A stretch of 40,281 nucleotides of DNA from the NCBI GenBank assembly GCA_041740995.1, contig JBGSKY010000317.1:1-40281 (forward strand). The letters run 5' to 3'. Below are positions 9,240 to 18,034 of this stretch, piece by piece (position 1 is the stretch's first letter; each line of letters begins with the position of its first letter). A program made the translations under genes and the position numbers. The DNA comes from JBGSKY01 sp041740995 (GTDB lineage Bacteria; Planctomycetota; Planctomycetia; Pirellulales; Pirellulaceae). The notes beneath the pieces were generated by a model, which was not told where the DNA came from, ran no database searches, and worked only from the letters and a program-made list of their open reading frames with translations.

Positions 9240-11531
9240 CTACGAGTTGACGCGACGGCGTTTGAAGTTTGAACCGCCGGCGTTGCCCCGACCTTGGTAA
9301 GGCCGGCTGGAACCACGATCAGATGATTCATTCTCAGGTCGCAATTGCAATTGCTTGCCAGCGACCCAAGTTCGTTTCAACGTTGCACAAATTTCGCTTG
9401 GCAAATCGTCTGGCAAGTCAATTGTGCTGTACGAATCGTAAATCTTGATTGGTCCGATGTAACCGCTGTCGATACCGCCTTCGTTGGCAACCGCGCCGAC
9501 AATATTGCGAGGCATCACGCCGTCATCACGTCCAACTTGGATGCTGTAACGAATCATGCCTGGCGATGGCGGGCCGAATGATCGTCGGGCACCACGCGGT
9601 GGGCCATTGCGATCCGATCCGCCTCGCGAATCGTTTCCGTATCGACTTGATTCATCGCGTTGATATCGATCGCGAGGTCCGCGATCATTGCGATCTCCGC
9701 GATCGTCATCACGACTGAAACGTGACGACTGCTGTTGTGGTTTGTCTTTCGCCAAAAACGGTCGACCGGCCAATGAAATCTGAGCTAGTGCGGCGGCGAT
9801 CATCGCCATCGGCTTGCCCGTTTGCTCGGAATATTCAGTCAGCAACTGCGTGAACATCGAAAGGTCTTGCTGAGCGGTCATATCGGTAATCGACTGCTTG
9901 AACTTTTCGATTCGCATCGCGTTGACGCTTTGCGCTGTCGGTGGCTGTACCAGCTCGATTGACTGCTTCGTCGCTCGTTCGATCAGCCGCAGCTTGCCGC
10001 GTTGCGTGTTTGTCAAAAAGATGATCGCTTCACCCTTTCGGCCCGCTCGACCAGTTCGACCGACGCGGTGAATGTACGACTCACTGTCATTGGGCAGATC
10101 ATAATTGAATACGTGGCTGACGCGGGGAACGTCCAGCCCGCGAGCGGCGACGTCGGTCGCGACCAAGATATTAAGCTGACCGTCTTTGAGCTGTTCGATT
10201 GCTCGCTCGCGAACCTTTTGTGGCATGTCGCCGTTGAGCGCGATAGCCGAGAGCCCGCTGCGGTTAAGCTGCTCGGCGACGACCAAAGTCGATTCGCGAG
10301 TTTTGGTAAAGACGATCACGCCGTCGGTCGGTTCGGCTTCGAGAATTCGCTTGAGCACATCAATCTTGTCATGCTGGGCAACGAACAAAGCACGCTGGCG
10401 AATCGAGTCAGCCGTCATCGATTTGTTCTTGACAGTAATCCGCGCTGGGTTGTTCAAGTACTCGTCAGCAATGTCGCGGATGGCCGATGGCATGGTTGCC
10501 GAGAAGAGTGCGATTTGTCGATCGTCGGGCGTCTTTTCGAGCACAAATTGGACATCCTCCAAGAAGCCCATATTGAGCATCTCATCGGCTTCGTCGAGCA
10601 CCAAACAGCGGATGTTTTTCAGGTCCAACGTGCCGCGATTAATATGATCGATGACTCGTCCTGGTGTTCCAACGACGACTTGCGTACCGCGTCGCAATTG
10701 ACGAAATTGTATTTCGTAATCTTGCCCGCCGTAGATTGTCGCGACAGAAAATCCGTGCAATTGATCGCCATAAGTCGCAAAGCTATTGGCTACTTGAATC
10801 GCTAACTCGCGAGTCGGAGCAAGCACCAGAACCTGCGGTTCGCGTAACTCCATATCAATCCGCGAAAGGATCGGCAATGCAAAGGCAGCGGTCTTGCCGG
10901 AGCCGGTTTGCGATTGAGCCAACACGTCACGACCGTCCAACATGTACGGGATGATCTGCGCTTGGATTGGCGTTGGTTTTTCGTACCCGCTTGCGGTCAC
11001 TGCAGCGAGCACTTCCGATCGTAACGGCAAGTCCGCAAATAAAAATTCGTCGCTCAACTCGCTAGCAGCTTTTGTTGCCGCCAATCGTGTCGCGGCCAAT
11101 TCCGACTCAGTTAGCATGACGGAATCGTTTTCAGCTTGCTCGCTAATCGCGGGTTGGCTTACCGGTTGAGCGCTAACTACTGGAGCAATCGCGACTGCAT
11201 CGGAGACAACGTTCGCTTGAACAGTGGCCTGCACCTGGACGGCAGGCTGAACGTGAGCAGTCGATTGAACCTGAGCAGTTGGTGCTGCTGGTGCGTCGTC
11301 GCTGACAACAAAAGTCTTGACTTGTGTTTTCGGTGGGGTTTCTGTTTTTACGTTTCGCTCGGAGAACGGTTTGGCAACTCCCGCAGGTTTGCGGCGTTTG
11401 CTCTTAACCGGCTGGTCCGACGGAATGTCCTGCAGCAGTGATTCCGCATAAGCCTCAATTTTGAGTGCCTCAGCTTCATCGATTTGGACAACTTGGATTT
11501 GGTCGTGATCTTGGAATTGGTCTTGCGACAT
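9240..11531 (-). CDS. DEAD-box ATP-dependent RNA helicase, CsdA/DeaD type
   Basis: This cytoplasmic RNA helicase unwinds structured RNA, typically for ribosome assembly or cold adaptation. The catalytic core runs from the Q-motif region (FADLPL...PTPIQ, about 166-190) through Walker A SQTGSGKT (207-214), PTREL, GTPGR (288-292), DEAD (313-316), SAT (344-346) and ARGLDV to HRVGRTGRAG (488-497). A DbpA-type RNA-binding domain lies at about 658-732 (IQVGRDDGV...IGPIKIYDSYSTIDLP), preceded by an Arg/Gly/Asp-rich linker and followed by a basic tail. Unusual is the 160-residue N-terminal extension, with a low-complexity Gln/Val/Ala stretch (about 84-130). The gene is alone, with a strong terminator. 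The symbol is left blank because several paralogues usually exist. Confidence 0.95.
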   Translation of the reverse strand: MSQDQFQDHDQIQVVQIDEAEALKIEAYAESLLQDIPSDQPVKSKRRKPAGVAKPFSERNVKTETPPKTQVKTFVVSDDAPAAPTAQVQSTAHVQPAVQVQATVQANVVSDAVAIAPVVSAQPVSQPAISEQAENDSVMLTESELAATRLAATKAASELSDEFLFADLPLRSEVLAAVTASGYEKPTPIQAQIIPYMLDGRDVLAQSQTGSGKTAAFALPILSRIDMELREPQVLVLAPTRELAIQVANSFATYGDQLHGFSVATIYGGQDYEIQFRQLRRGTQVVVGTPGRVIDHINRGTLDLKNIRCLVLDEADEMLNMGFLEDVQFVLEKTPDDRQIALFSATMPSAIRDIADEYLNNPARITVKNKSMTADSIRQRALFVAQHDKIDVLKRILEAEPTDGVIVFTKTRESTLVVAEQLNRSGLSAIALNGDMPQKVRERAIEQLKDGQLNILVATDVAARGLDVPRVSHVFNYDLPNDSESYIHRVGRTGRAGRKGEAIIFLTNTQRGKLRLIERATKQSIELVQPPTAQSVNAMRIEKFKQSITDMTAQQDLSMFTQLLTEYSEQTGKPMAMIAAALAQISLAGRPFLAKDKPQQQSSRFSRDDDRGDRNDRGPRDRYQRDESSRYGNDSRGGSDRNGPPRGARRSFGPPSPGMIRYSIQVGRDDGVMPRNIVGAVANEGGIDSGYIGPIKIYDSYSTIDLPDDLPSEICATLKRTWVAGKQLQLRPENESSDRGSSRPYQGRGNAGGSNFKRRRVNS

Positions 11532-11941
11532 CGAAAAAATTCATCTCATAAACGAAGGTTCACTGGCTGCAAAAATTGCTGGCACAGCGCGAGCGTCCGG
11601 TCAATAGCCGAAACCGCAATTGGGCGTACGCATCGAAAGGCAATGCGACGCCGCTTCGTTTACCCTGCTCAATGAAACCCGAGGGATCGCTCGGAGGAGC
11701 AAATTTAGAAGACCTGTCGCATGACGGCCATAGTTTGGCCGAGCTAGCAGAAGCACCTTGCCACTGCTGCGGGCGGAAATGATAACGCACTTGGGCCGCT
11801 CGCAAAAGGAGCAAAATCAAAATTTGCTTGAAATGCAACGAATTCAGCTCTGATTCGATGTCGAGGCACGCTCTATCCTCCATCCTGCGCTCGCGCCGGT
11901 TTCTGTATCAAAGCCGACGCGAAAGGGACATTAGAAGTTGT

Positions 11942-12105
11942 AATTGTCCTGAATTAATTTCCGTGTTTCGCTATTCGATAGCAGATCAAAACTGCCACGT
12001 TTAATGTTAGCCTACGAAGCTTCTTCACCCATGAGACAAGCTCATGGGGGTCCAGATGCAGATTTAGAGCCTATCGCGAAACGCGGAAATTGATTCGCGA
12101 CAATT
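11942..12105. repeat. 164-bp element with 33-bp imperfect inverted repeats
   Basis: Arms 11942-11974 and 12073-12105 are reverse complements at 28 of 33 positions, and the 53-bp dispersed repeat lies between them. The size and structure are like a small non-autonomous (MITE-like) element, but no target-site duplication is evident, so this is only structural similarity. Confidence 0.55.
12013..12065 (+). repeat. Dispersed 53-bp repeat, copy 1
   Basis: Matches the reverse complement of 27283-27335 at 48 of 53 positions. It contains a perfect 8-bp hairpin, CCCATGAG (12028-12035), loop ACAAG, CTCATGGG (12041-12048). Both copies are intergenic. Confidence 0.85.
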
Positions 12106-12150
12106 TCTAAGTACGACCAGCCCACTGCTGCACATTTCCCCCTACCCCAA

Positions 12151-14118
12151 TCAAACGCGCTTGAGCCACAGGAACTCGTACGGTTCGAGGATCAGGTCGG
12201 CGGAGCTGGTGAATTCTCGGCCCGTGGCGATGTCTTGGAAGAATCGGCCTAGGCCGCGCAGTCGCAGTTTGTTGCCGTCGATCGTTTGCGGATGCTCGCT
12301 GAAGTTGGCTAGAACCAGCAGCCTGTGTCCTTCGTGAATTCGCGAATAGCCCAAGATGTGCTCGTTCTCAGTTCCAATCAACTCCATCTCCAAACCCGCG
12401 AAGGCTTCCGTCTCGCGACGCAGCTTGATCAGCTTGCTGATCGAGTTATAAATTCGTCGGCGAATCGCGTCGCCATTTTCGAGTTCTTCAAGATAGTCCC
12501 AACGGAATTTCGGGCGATGTATCCAACGCGTGTCGCCCGCTTTGGCCGGGTCTTTCACGAAATCGTAATCGTTCAACATGCCCCACTCTTCGCCCAAATA
12601 GACTAGTGGGATTCCGCCGATGCTCAGCGCGATCGCGTGCAGCAAGATGATGCGGCGGCACGACATTTCTTTCCACTCGTCGTTGTCGGCTTCGATCGCT
12701 TGTTCCAACCCCGCTAGCGATGCCATCGTACCGGAAATCCGCATGTCACCGGTTTGGGGATTGTGTTGAAACGGTACGCCTCGCGCGAACGAACCGGCGA
12801 ATTGCCCCGTGTAAAACTGGTTCAAGAATCGTCGATGTTCGAAAGCGTTGATGCCGACCGCCGTGGCGTCTGCATCATCAAACGTCCAACCAATGTCGTC
12901 GTGACAGCGCAGATAGTTGACCCATGTCGTATCCGGTGGCAAGCGATGTCGGTGCGAAAGCGATTGCGTCAACAGCCGAACACTTCGCGTTGCAAGCGAT
13001 TCCCACAACAGCGCCATCAACGTTGGGTTGTAAGAGATTTGGCATTCATCGCGACTGACATATCGAACGACTTCGTCGGGATGCACGATCGCTTCGGATT
13101 TGAAAAGCAAGCCCGGCGCAGCGATACTGCAAGCACGATTAAACGCTTGGATAAGAATGTGCGCCTCGGGCAAATTCTCGCACTGCGTGCCCATCGTTTT
13201 CCAGATGAATGCAACCGCGTCGAATCGCAATATGTCGATGCCGGTGTTAGCCAAGAATAGCATCTCGTCCATCATCGCGGCAAAGACAGCTGGGTTGGCA
13301 TAATTCAAGTCCCATTGGAAGCTGTTGAAAGTGGTCCAGATCCACTTCCCCATCCCATCGTGCCACGTAAAATTTCCGCGTCGAACAGTCGGGAAAATTT
13401 CTCGCAACGTCTTTTCGTACTGATCAGGAATCACGCGGTCGGGATAAATACGATAGAACTTCTCGTACTCGCGATCTCCTGCGAGCGCCCGTTGAGCCCA
13501 TTCGTGATCGTCGGCAGTATGGTTGAATACAAAATCGAGGACGAGCGCGATGCCGGCTTTACGAAGGTCAGCCGCTAACTCGGTCAGGTCAGTAATCGTT
13601 CCGACACGTGGGTCGACGCTGCGATAGTTGCTGATCGCATAGCCGCCGTCATTATTTCCGGGCCGAACCGCAAAGAGTGGCATAAGGTGCAAATACGTCA
13701 GCCCAAGTCTTTCGAAGTAACCAATATGCTCGCGGAGCTTGCCAAGATTCTCGCTGAAGAGATCGACGTAAAGCGCGCCGCCGACCACGTTTTGCGACAT
13801 GAACCATCGCGGATGATTTAGCCTATAACGGTCCAGCTCTTTAAGCTCCGACGGTCGTGCCAGCGACGCGGCGGCCAAGCGAACGAGGATCTGTTCTAGA
13901 TGGAAAAAGAAGTCGTAGCGGTCGTTGTAAAGCTGACGCAATAGATCAAACAGCGAGCCGAAATTTTGATTCAGGCGAGTGGTGAACAGTTCACGCTCCG
14001 CTGCCGGCGCGTCGACGCTTTCCCAATACGCTTCGATGCGTGGCATCAAACGTTTCAGACTGATTTGCGCTTCGTAACGAAGTTCTCCGGTGGCGTTTAA
14101 TTCGCTAAGGCTGGTCAT
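12151..14118 (-). CDS. Amylosucrase (GH13_4)
   Basis: Amylosucrase (EC 2.4.1.4) takes glucose from sucrose, releases fructose and builds alpha-1,4-glucan. The enzyme has the GH13 barrel after an N-terminal helical domain of about 105 residues, as in amylosucrases. Catalytic residues are Asp300 (LRFDAVAF), Glu342 (KSEAIV) and Asp407 (CHDDIGWTF). Their spacing (42 and 65) equals that of Asp286/Glu328/Asp393 of the Neisseria polysaccharea enzyme. NDGGY at 156-160 and DTRWIHRP fit the Asp-Arg pair that closes the sucrose pocket. Length 655 aa against 636 there. Its ATG lies inside the end of the sucrose-phosphate synthase gene (14-bp overlap), so sucrose production and use are translationally linked. 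A sucrose hydrolase activity is the main alternative. Confidence 0.93.
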   Translation of the reverse strand: MTSLSELNATGELRYEAQISLKRLMPRIEAYWESVDAPAAERELFTTRLNQNFGSLFDLLRQLYNDRYDFFFHLEQILVRLAAASLARPSELKELDRYRLNHPRWFMSQNVVGGALYVDLFSENLGKLREHIGYFERLGLTYLHLMPLFAVRPGNNDGGYAISNYRSVDPRVGTITDLTELAADLRKAGIALVLDFVFNHTADDHEWAQRALAGDREYEKFYRIYPDRVIPDQYEKTLREIFPTVRRGNFTWHDGMGKWIWTTFNSFQWDLNYANPAVFAAMMDEMLFLANTGIDILRFDAVAFIWKTMGTQCENLPEAHILIQAFNRACSIAAPGLLFKSEAIVHPDEVVRYVSRDECQISYNPTLMALLWESLATRSVRLLTQSLSHRHRLPPDTTWVNYLRCHDDIGWTFDDADATAVGINAFEHRRFLNQFYTGQFAGSFARGVPFQHNPQTGDMRISGTMASLAGLEQAIEADNDEWKEMSCRRIILLHAIALSIGGIPLVYLGEEWGMLNDYDFVKDPAKAGDTRWIHRPKFRWDYLEELENGDAIRRRIYNSISKLIKLRRETEAFAGLEMELIGTENEHILGYSRIHEGHRLLVLANFSEHPQTIDGNKLRLRGLGRFFQDIATGREFTSSADLILEPYEFLWLKRV

Positions 14119-16261
14119 TCGGAATTACGATCGTGCCGGTAAATTGATAATAATCGATACCTTCAAGGATACCTCGGGCATGGTGACCATCGGCAAAAAA
14201 GATCCGCGGTTGCTTCAGTAGTTTTTTCAGCTCAGGTCCGTGATTCCCTACAACCACTCCCAACGTTCGTCCACGAAGCATTCCTTCGTCGATTCCGGAG
14301 TCGCCAGCCACCAAAACGTGTTCGGCTGGGAATCCCCACTTGAAGAGTAGATGCCTCAATGCAACGCCATTGCCGCCGCGAATCGGCAACAGATCAAGAA
14401 ACATGCCGAGCGAGAAGACGACTCGGGTTCGCAAACCTGCTTCGCGCAACATGCCGCGGATTGCGGGGATGGATGGTGATTTTTCGTTGTCAACGGTGTA
14501 GCTGATTTTGAAGTCCGATTGTTCGACTTCGGCTTGAAGATATAAGCCATCGATATTGCTAAGCAATTCTCGAATCCGATCTGGCTCCCATGAAGTGGCG
14601 ATCTGTTTTTGCCACGAGCTATCGGGTGTCATTTTCGATCCGTAATACAGCTCCGTGCCTGCGCTAGTGATCATCACATTTGGCTGTGGCAATTGCAACC
14701 TTTCGATCAACTGCACGGCATCATCCAAACGTCGTCCCGTCGCGATGCCGAAGCCGATTCGAGTCTCATTGTTGATCAGTTCGCAAAATTGTCGCAACGC
14801 TTCATCATCGCCCGTCAACGTTGAATCGAGATCGGCGATCAACAGTCGATCGAATTCCGGAAGACGTCGATTACGTCCTCGTTCCGCCAACACCGGCGTG
14901 GCTTCCAGCGTCGATATTTCTTGGATGTCTCGCAAATACCGGTCAACGTGATGTTGCCAAGAGTACTCGCGGGTCGCACCGGCGATACCGTTTTCCGACC
15001 ATTTCTGCCATTGATCTGGTTCGGTCAAGGCGATTGTTAGCGAGCGGGTAATGTCTTGCGCATCGAGCGGATCGATCAGCATTCCATTCTGGCAATTGGC
15101 AATAATGTCGCGCGGACCACCATCGTTGGTTGCGATAATCGGCAGCCCCGAAGCGGCAGCTTCTAATAGCGTCAGTCCAAATGGTTCGGTCAATGCTGGA
15201 TTGATGAATACGCCTTTGCTGGTCGTCGCGTGTCGATACAGCGCCGGTCCAAACTCAGGCTTGATGTTCTTTGGATAGGCGACTTTGCCGTAAAGGTCGT
15301 ATGCGTCGATCATCACCAGGATTTCGTTGATGATCGATCGTTGTGCTTGGCCCATCGATCGCAAATCTTCGCGTGTCCCGAGGACTAAGACCAAATTGGC
15401 AAGCTGCTGCAATTCTTTGCTTTCACCAAATACTTGAACCAACATCTTTGTGTTCTTGCGTTCGTCTGGCCTAGCCATTGCCAAAATGATTGGCTTGTCA
15501 GGTTCACGCAAAAATGGCAGCAACGCGTCTTGAATTGCCGATTCTGTTTCGCCGGCCTTCGGAGGATAGAACTGCTCAAGATCGACACCTGGCGGAATGA
15601 CTTCCATTCGCTCTGGGACATAATGTTCGTACAGTTCGTATTGCTGCTCGATCTCCTGATTGGTACTGACAACAACCATCGAAGCGACCTCTAAAGAAAG
15701 TTCCTCTGCTTCGGTACGTTGCGAAAAACGGTACTTGTTTTCCAAGTCGGCGTGATCGAGTTTGGCTGCCCTCAAGCGTTGCATTTTGACGCGACCTAGC
15801 GAATGGCCAGTGAAGATCATTGGAATGTGCAACATGCGTGACAATTGCGCGCTAGCATAGCCGGCGTCTGCATAATGTCCATGAATCAAGTTCGGCAAAC
15901 CAGTTCGGCGAAATTGTTGAGTCAGCTGATCGACGAATAAATCGAGAAAAGGCCACAGCGCTTCCTTCATCAAATACCGTTTCGGGCCAAATGGAACGCG
16001 AACAATTTGAGCTTTCTCGCTGATCGGTTCGGTGAGAGCAGCGTAATCGCTGCTGACGCGAGGATCGATAATTTGGCGAGTAATTAAATCGACGCGGGCG
16101 ACGTTGGGGCGTCGAGCCAGTTCGGCGGCCAATTCAAGCACATATTTGATTTGCCCGCCGGTGTCGACATCTCGCCCAAGCTCCGGATTCTTGGCTCGGA
16201 TCAGACCATGCAGGCTTAGCAAGGCAATATGAAGTCCGGGGGCCGGTTCGACGTTGTTCAT
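14105..16261 (-). CDS. Bifunctional sucrose-phosphate synthase/sucrose-phosphatase
   Basis: The protein should make sucrose-6-phosphate from UDP- (or ADP-) glucose and fructose-6-phosphate and then remove the phosphate. Residues 1-450 form a GT4, GT-B fold glycosyltransferase of the SPS type: DVDTGGQIKY at 31-40, HGHYADAGY at 127-135, TGHSLGR at 151-157, and E-x7-E motif EPFGLTLLE at 359-367. Residues 470-718 are a HAD phosphatase of the SPP type, with DLDST at 477-481 (nucleophile Asp477), ATGR at 507-510, and GDSGIDE near the C-terminus. The HAD catalytic residues are present, so both halves look active, unlike plant SPS where the SPP-like domain is inert. It is the first gene of a two-gene operon with amylosucrase. 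ATG 16261 has no Shine-Dalgarno sequence. Confidence 0.93.
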   Translation of the reverse strand: MNNVEPAPGLHIALLSLHGLIRAKNPELGRDVDTGGQIKYVLELAAELARRPNVARVDLITRQIIDPRVSSDYAALTEPISEKAQIVRVPFGPKRYLMKEALWPFLDLFVDQLTQQFRRTGLPNLIHGHYADAGYASAQLSRMLHIPMIFTGHSLGRVKMQRLRAAKLDHADLENKYRFSQRTEAEELSLEVASMVVVSTNQEIEQQYELYEHYVPERMEVIPPGVDLEQFYPPKAGETESAIQDALLPFLREPDKPIILAMARPDERKNTKMLVQVFGESKELQQLANLVLVLGTREDLRSMGQAQRSIINEILVMIDAYDLYGKVAYPKNIKPEFGPALYRHATTSKGVFINPALTEPFGLTLLEAAASGLPIIATNDGGPRDIIANCQNGMLIDPLDAQDITRSLTIALTEPDQWQKWSENGIAGATREYSWQHHVDRYLRDIQEISTLEATPVLAERGRNRRLPEFDRLLIADLDSTLTGDDEALRQFCELINNETRIGFGIATGRRLDDAVQLIERLQLPQPNVMITSAGTELYYGSKMTPDSSWQKQIATSWEPDRIRELLSNIDGLYLQAEVEQSDFKISYTVDNEKSPSIPAIRGMLREAGLRTRVVFSLGMFLDLLPIRGGNGVALRHLLFKWGFPAEHVLVAGDSGIDEGMLRGRTLGVVVGNHGPELKKLLKQPRIFFADGHHARGILEGIDYYQFTGTIVIPNDQP

Positions 16262-16565
16262 GTTGGAAAAATCAGGTTTTCAGGGAGGAGCTAGGTTTGC
16301 AGAAGCACTCGCAGTCGGACCAAACCGCCTGTTTAACGTACCTTGCAATGCTGCAATTGCGATACCTCAAACGAAAAAAGGTCCCGCGAATAGGCCGACC
16401 CGGTCCCGCGAAAACAGAATTCGCGTTTGATAAAACCGAGCATCGTAGATGCCTAGTCGAAAGCAGCCAGCAATTCTCGGTTGCTCTAGTTTATTTTCGA
16501 GTACCGAAGTCTTAGAATAGCGTTCAAGCCGGTGACGTCGACGCTATCCTTGGAGCTTTCGATCA
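16262..16565. other. Divergent intergenic region SPS/GYF gene
   Basis: A 304-bp divergent promoter region. It contains a pair of 11-bp direct repeats (16380-16390, 16402-16412) and a weak TAGAAT box at 16513-16518 upstream of the + strand gene. No ORF or RNA gene was recognised. Confidence 0.45.
16380..16412. promoter_or_regulatory. Paired 11-bp direct repeats upstream of the sucrose operon
   Basis: GGTCCCGCGAA occurs at 16380-16390 and again at 16402-16412. The centres are 22 bp apart, about two helical turns, so a dimeric regulator could bind one face. They lie about 120-150 bp upstream of the SPS start codon. The operator reading is inference. Confidence 0.35.
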
Positions 16566-17111
16566 ATGACTGATTGGTTTTTTCGCGACGCCCACGATCG
16601 TACCGTCGGACCATTGCGTTCCGCAGAACTGCTAGAACGAGTTCGTCACGGTGACATTCAGCGCGAGACGTGGATTCGTAAAGACGACTCGCAATGGGTT
16701 CGATCGATCGAAATTAACGGTCTTTTTGACGCTGCAGCGAGGCCAGAAACCGAATTCAGTTGCCCAGTGTGCAGCCACGCCATTTCTAAGCCGCCGACAC
16801 GTTGTCCGAGTTGTATGAAGTACATCGATCAAGCGGTTGGTAAGATCAAGCGGGCCGAAAGCAGTTCAAAGCAATTGCAGAAGTTACGTGCACTAAGCCA
16901 GCAATCGATGATGCGGCCTAGCGGTAACTCAACGCAGTCTAACGGCGTCTCACGCGGCAACGTCGAGAACAGTCAGCTTACGCCGCAATTTTCACGAGCC
17001 AATCTTTCTAGCGTTCAAAAATCACAACAGACCAGTGACGCACCGAGCGGCAATGGTCAAAGTCCGAACGGCAACCGCTGGTGGCGCGGAATATTTGCCC
17101 GCCGCAAGTAG
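16566..17111 (+). CDS. GYF_2 (DUF4339) domain and zinc-ribbon protein
   Basis: A small protein of 181 aa. Residues 1-55 fit the GYF_2 (DUF4339) pattern: WFFRD, then VGPLRSAEL, then VRHGDI and TWIRKDDSQW, ending in LFDAA. GYF-like domains bind proline-rich or peptide ligands. Residues about 61-80 carry two CPxC pairs (CPVC and CPSC), a zinc-ribbon knuckle. The remaining 100 residues are Ser/Gln/Asn-rich and probably disordered, ending in a basic WWRGIFARRK tail. No signal peptide or membrane segment. ATG 16566 has GGAG about 11 bases upstream. The next gene (bpt) is 137 bp downstream with its own -10 candidate, so it may be transcribed separately. Partner and function are unknown. Confidence 0.8.
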   Translation: MTDWFFRDAHDRTVGPLRSAELLERVRHGDIQRETWIRKDDSQWVRSIEINGLFDAAARPETEFSCPVCSHAISKPPTRCPSCMKYIDQAVGKIKRAESSSKQLQKLRALSQQSMMRPSGNSTQSNGVSRGNVENSQLTPQFSRANLSSVQKSQQTSDAPSGNGQSPNGNRWWRGIFARRK

Positions 17112-17186
17112 TTTTCGACTCGCCAACCTTACTCGCTCGTTGAGCGAAAGTCGCTGCTGAAAAATCACGCCTTCTGCAGCTTGCTC

Positions 17187-17195
17187 TGCTACAAT
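17187..17195 (+). promoter_or_regulatory. Extended -10 promoter of bpt and the TraB-fusion gene
   Basis: TGCTACAAT matches the extended -10 pattern TGnTATAAT at all but one position and lies about 55 bp upstream of ATG 17249. There is no convincing -35, as expected for an extended -10 promoter. Confidence 0.45.
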
Positions 17196-17248
17196 AGTTC
17201 GCGAAAGTTCAGGCGGATTTGCCTGACCGGCTGCGACATGGATTTGGT

Positions 17249-18034
17249 ATGCACAACCCGTCATCAAAAAGCGAACCGCAAATGATCGAGGCCATGGGCA
17301 GCGAGCACCAGTGCGTTTACTTGCCCGATCGATTAGCGCGGTTGTCGTATCTCTATCCGCGACATGGACTGACTGCAAACCAGCTTGATGATCAACTTGC
17401 GAAAGGTCAACGTCGCTCTGGTCCGTATCTCTATTACATCAACTGTGTCGCATGTCGCGCTTGTGAGCCGACGCGGGTCTTGGTCGATCAATTCAAATGG
17501 ACACGTTCGCTGCGTCGCGTCGAGACGCGTGGCGACAAAAAAATCAACTGGCAAATTGGTACGGCGCGAGTCGAACCCAGTCGCGTCGAATTGTACAACC
17601 TACATCGTGATGAACGACAGCTCGGCGAACGCGACGAGGCCGCAACGGACCACGACTATCGAGACTTTCTTGTCGAGACTTGCTGTCAAACCAAAGAGGT
17701 TCGATACTTCGATGGCGATCACTTGATTGGGATCACCATTGTTGATGTTGGGATCGAATCGTTATCGGCTGTGTACACCTATTTTGATCCGCAATACGAA
17801 CCATGGTCTATTGGAACCTATGCGGTTCTCAAGCTTTTGCGTATCGCCGAATCGGTGAAAATGAGGTACGTTTACCTAGGGCTGTTCGTCGCCGATAACC
17901 CGCACTTGCGTTACAAATCGCGGTTCGTTCCGCAAGAACGACTGATCGACGGCAATTGGAGCCGCTTCGATGAACCGTCGATCGATTGGACACACTTTAA
18001 TATTTCTGAAGAGAAGACTGATGATGCACAGTAG
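17249..18034 (+). CDS. bpt: Aspartate/glutamate leucyl-tRNA-protein transferase
   Basis: Bpt transfers leucine from Leu-tRNA to N-terminal Asp or Glu of proteins, making N-degrons recognised by ClpS/ClpAP. The family signature is complete: YLPDRLARLSYLYP, QLAKGQRRSG, then YINCVACRACEPTRVLV (the Cys cluster of the ATE/BPT N-terminal domain), and in the C-terminal acyltransferase half AVYTYFDP, then SIGTYAVL and YVYLGLFVADNPHLRYK. The length of about 261 residues is usual. ATG 17249 was chosen; ATG 17282 or TTG 17219 are alternatives. The gene overlaps the next by 14 bp. An arginyltransferase is less likely in bacteria of this kind. Confidence 0.92.
   Translation: MHNPSSKSEPQMIEAMGSEHQCVYLPDRLARLSYLYPRHGLTANQLDDQLAKGQRRSGPYLYYINCVACRACEPTRVLVDQFKWTRSLRRVETRGDKKINWQIGTARVEPSRVELYNLHRDERQLGERDEAATDHDYRDFLVETCCQTKEVRYFDGDHLIGITIVDVGIESLSAVYTYFDPQYEPWSIGTYAVLKLLRIAESVKMRYVYLGLFVADNPHLRYKSRFVPQERLIDGNWSRFDEPSIDWTHFNISEEKTDDAQ

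Larger units (their letters stand above)
11532..12150. other. Intergenic region between amylosucrase and helicase genes
   Basis: This 619-bp stretch contains the helicase promoter region and leader and, at 11942-12105, an inverted-repeat element carrying the dispersed 53-bp repeat (both listed separately). Short open frames at 11576-11782 (+) and 11560-11883 (-) have no recognisable family or start signal and are not called. Confidence 0.5.

Noticed and set aside
10002..10805. Open frame of 267 codons on the + strand opposite the DEAD-box helicase
   Set aside because: Antisense to conserved helicase motifs; no independent evidence.
11560..11883. Small frames on both strands (11560-11883 minus, 11576-11782 plus)
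   Set aside because: No family, no ribosome binding site, and low-quality composition; treated as noncoding leader or intergenic DNA.
12151..14118. Sucrose phosphorylase or trehalose synthase as alternative identity
   Set aside because: The N-terminal helical domain and the exact spacing of the catalytic residues match amylosucrase.
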